Position numbers and translations under genes: made by a program. Below are positions 62,686 through 64,000 of a stretch of 64,000 bases of DNA, piece after piece (position 1 is the first letter of the stretch; each line of letters begins with the position of its first letter). Origin of the DNA: Streptomyces harbinensis (GTDB lineage Bacteria; Actinomycetota; Actinomycetes; Streptomycetales; Streptomycetaceae); contig NZ_FPAB01000009.1 of NCBI RefSeq assembly GCF_900116145.1, forward strand, positions 1 through 64,000, written 5' to 3'. Below the pieces are notes generated by a model that saw nothing but the letters and a program-made list of their open reading frames with translations, searched no databases and was not told the DNA's origin.

Positions 62686-63731
62686 CTGCGCCTCCCTTGG
62701 CGGGGGTTGCGTTCGCGCAGCAGCCAGCGCTGGGCGCCGGTGCACGCGAGGACGATCGCGAAGAGGATGAAGGCGATGGCCGCCCCCTGTCCGTAGTCGG
62801 CGTTCTTGAACGCGGACTGGTAGGACATGAACGCCGGGGTGAGGGTGGTGTTCCCGGGGGCTCCCTGGCCCATGACGTACACCATGTCGAAGACCTGCCA
62901 GCTGCCGATCAGGGCGAGGGTGAGCACCAGGAAGAGCACCGGGCGCAGGGCGGGCAGGGTGACGTGGCGCAGCAGTTGGCGGCGGTTGACGCCGTCGAGG
63001 GCCGCGGCTTCCTCCAGTTCGCGGGGGATGTCCTGGAGCGCGGCCAGGAAGATGAGCATGAAGGTGCCGGAGGTGGTCCAGGTGGCCAGCAGGATCATGG
63101 TGGACATGGCCACCGAGGGTCCGGAGAGCCATTCGAACCAGGACAGGCCCATGAAGCCGTGGTCGGTGAGGAAGCCGGAGGGGTGGTTGGGGTCGGCCAG
63201 GCCGAGGTTGCCGAGGGTGACCCAGACGATGCCGCGCGGGTCGGCGAACCAGTTGGGGCCCTTGACGCCGATCCAGGAGAGCAGGCTGTTGACGGCGCCG
63301 CTGCCCTGGAAGAGGAAGAGGAAGATGGTGGAGACGGCGATGGTGCTGGTGACCGAGGGGAAGTAGAAGGTGGTGCGCAGCAGGGAACGGCCGCGCAGCA
63401 TCCGCTGGTTGACGATCATGGCCAGGGTGAGGCCGAGGCCGGTGGAGAGCGGGACGAACAGCAGGACGTAGTAGGCGTTGTTGCGCAGCGAGGTGGCGAA
63501 CAGGGTGCGGTCCAGGCCGTCCTCGGTGAGCAGACCGCGGTAGTTGTCCAGGCCGACGAAGGTGGCCTGGCCGCCGGTGAAGGGGTTGGACTGGCCGTTC
63601 CAGTCGAGCAGGCTCACCCACAGCGCCATGACGATGGGCAGGGCCAGGAACAGCCCGAGGACAAGGACCGAGGGGCTGACGAACAGCCAGCCCCAGGGTC
63701 CCTGCCGGCCGCGCAGTGCGGGCTTGTGCAT
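62682..63731 (-). CDS. Sugar ABC transporter permease (MalF type)
   Basis: The 349-residue protein starts MHKPALRGRQGPWGWLFVSP and has six to seven helices with a large outer segment (about 45-160). The EAA loop is ALQDIPRELEEAAALDGVNR with RQLLRHVTLPALRPVLFLVL (about 230-269). The family is MalF/UgpA of CUT1 carbohydrate importers. It overlaps the binding-protein gene by one base (TGATG) and the second permease by four. Together they form the inner membrane channel. Confidence 0.93.
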   Translation of the reverse strand: MHKPALRGRQGPWGWLFVSPSVLVLGLFLALPIVMALWVSLLDWNGQSNPFTGGQATFVGLDNYRGLLTEDGLDRTLFATSLRNNAYYVLLFVPLSTGLGLTLAMIVNQRMLRGRSLLRTTFYFPSVTSTIAVSTIFLFLFQGSGAVNSLLSWIGVKGPNWFADPRGIVWVTLGNLGLADPNHPSGFLTDHGFMGLSWFEWLSGPSVAMSTMILLATWTTSGTFMLIFLAALQDIPRELEEAAALDGVNRRQLLRHVTLPALRPVLFLVLTLALIGSWQVFDMVYVMGQGAPGNTTLTPAFMSYQSAFKNADYGQGAAIAFILFAIVLACTGAQRWLLRERNPRQGRRR

Positions 63732-64000
63732 CAGTTGCCCGCTCCCAGGGCCGCCTCACCGTAGCTCTGGAGGTCCGCGAGGATCCTGGCCGGGTCGGCG
63801 GTCCGCAGGGATTCCAGGTCGGTGTTGAACTGGCCCACGACGCGGTCGAAGCCGCCCACGGTCACCGGGCCCTGGACGCCGTCGCCGCTGGCGCCCCAGG
63901 CTTCGGTGCCGGGGTGTTCGGCGAGGTAGTCGGCGGCGGCGGACTCCCGGGAGGGGACGGCGCCGAACGCGTTGCCCATGGCGATCTGCTGGTCGGGGCG
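63731..64000 (-). CDS. Sugar ABC transporter substrate-binding protein, C-terminal part (runs off window)
   Basis: The final 89 or so residues are visible, including PDQQIAMGNAFGAVPSRESA and YLAEHPGTEAW, ending LADLQSYGEAALGAGN. The GxxPS(R)xSAxxd(Y) pattern is the closing helix region of family 1 extracellular binding proteins, in which a conserved GxxPxR segment lies about 70 residues from the end. It would be a lipoprotein with its start beyond the right edge. It is the first of the three importer genes seen here. Confidence 0.85.
   Translation of the reverse strand, partial: RPDQQIAMGNAFGAVPSRESAAADYLAEHPGTEAWGASGDGVQGPVTVGGFDRVVGQFNTDLESLRTADPARILADLQSYGEAALGAGN

Overview
The window is very G+C-rich, rich in GTG starts and in genes coupled by ATGA/GTGA overlaps. 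It carries actinomycete hallmarks: a two-domain geosmin synthase, DmdR/IdeR-type iron boxes, DUF5709, DUF4032, RamB-type and MerR/TetR regulators, and a Pls/PosA-type synthetase. It almost certainly comes from a Streptomyces or close relative. The mix of accessory genes, gene remnants, an IS end and a telomere-replication-like gene pair suggests a chromosome arm.

Layout. 1-2653: the end of an IS21-type element has cut the last codons off a copper-type P-type ATPase. 2846-8391: a P-loop kinase, a Gfo/Idh/MocA oxidoreductase, a ferritin-like protein, a molybdopterin oxidoreductase without the usual N-terminal Fe-S cysteines, and a membrane protein. 8497-12488: an MMPL exporter with a TetR regulator and a perfect 34-bp operator, then a scar where a second TetR gene abuts half of a short-chain dehydrogenase gene. 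12536-21584: small regulatory and metabolic units, including a HEAT-repeat MerR regulator with its HEAT partner, and two TetR-controlled units (FAD monooxygenase; alpha/beta hydrolase), each with a palindromic operator. 21796-23954: a coupled pair resembling telomere proteins Tap and Tpg; the Tap-like protein shows motifs in the order and spacing of a family B polymerase palm. 24656-27029: stress/plasmid-maintenance-type small proteins. 27396-29243: a secreted protein, an ECF sigma factor and a membrane anti-sigma-like protein whose outer domain is a paralogue of the secreted protein. 29315-33996: a broken small gene, an MBL hydrolase, an SLT protein, an IS4-transposase-derived protein that has lost its catalytic residues, and an iron-regulated siderophore-interacting protein.

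34160-41473 is a six-gene minus-strand operon (order of transcription: 4-hydroxyphenylpyruvate dioxygenase, membrane acyltransferase, UbiA prenyltransferase, polyprenyl diphosphate synthase, squalene/oxidosqualene-cyclase-like protein, FAD monooxygenase). Together they make a coherent route to a homogentisate-derived meroterpenoid: make the quinol, prenylate it, epoxidise, cyclise, acylate. 41713-45785 is an iron-box-controlled ferric-siderophore ABC importer.

45921-61742 looks more like conserved arm chromosome: geosmin synthase, isocitrate lyase with a divergent RamB-type regulator, an imine-reductase-like enzyme with a divergent HxlR regulator, a 1318-residue Pls/PosA-type synthetase, DUF4032, 6-phosphogluconate dehydrogenase, DUF2087 and a LigD-type ATP-dependent ligase. 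61732-64000 holds two permeases and the end of the binding protein of a sugar ABC importer. Several convergent gene pairs are separated by strong G+C-rich hairpin terminators. No tRNA, rRNA or CRISPR array was seen.
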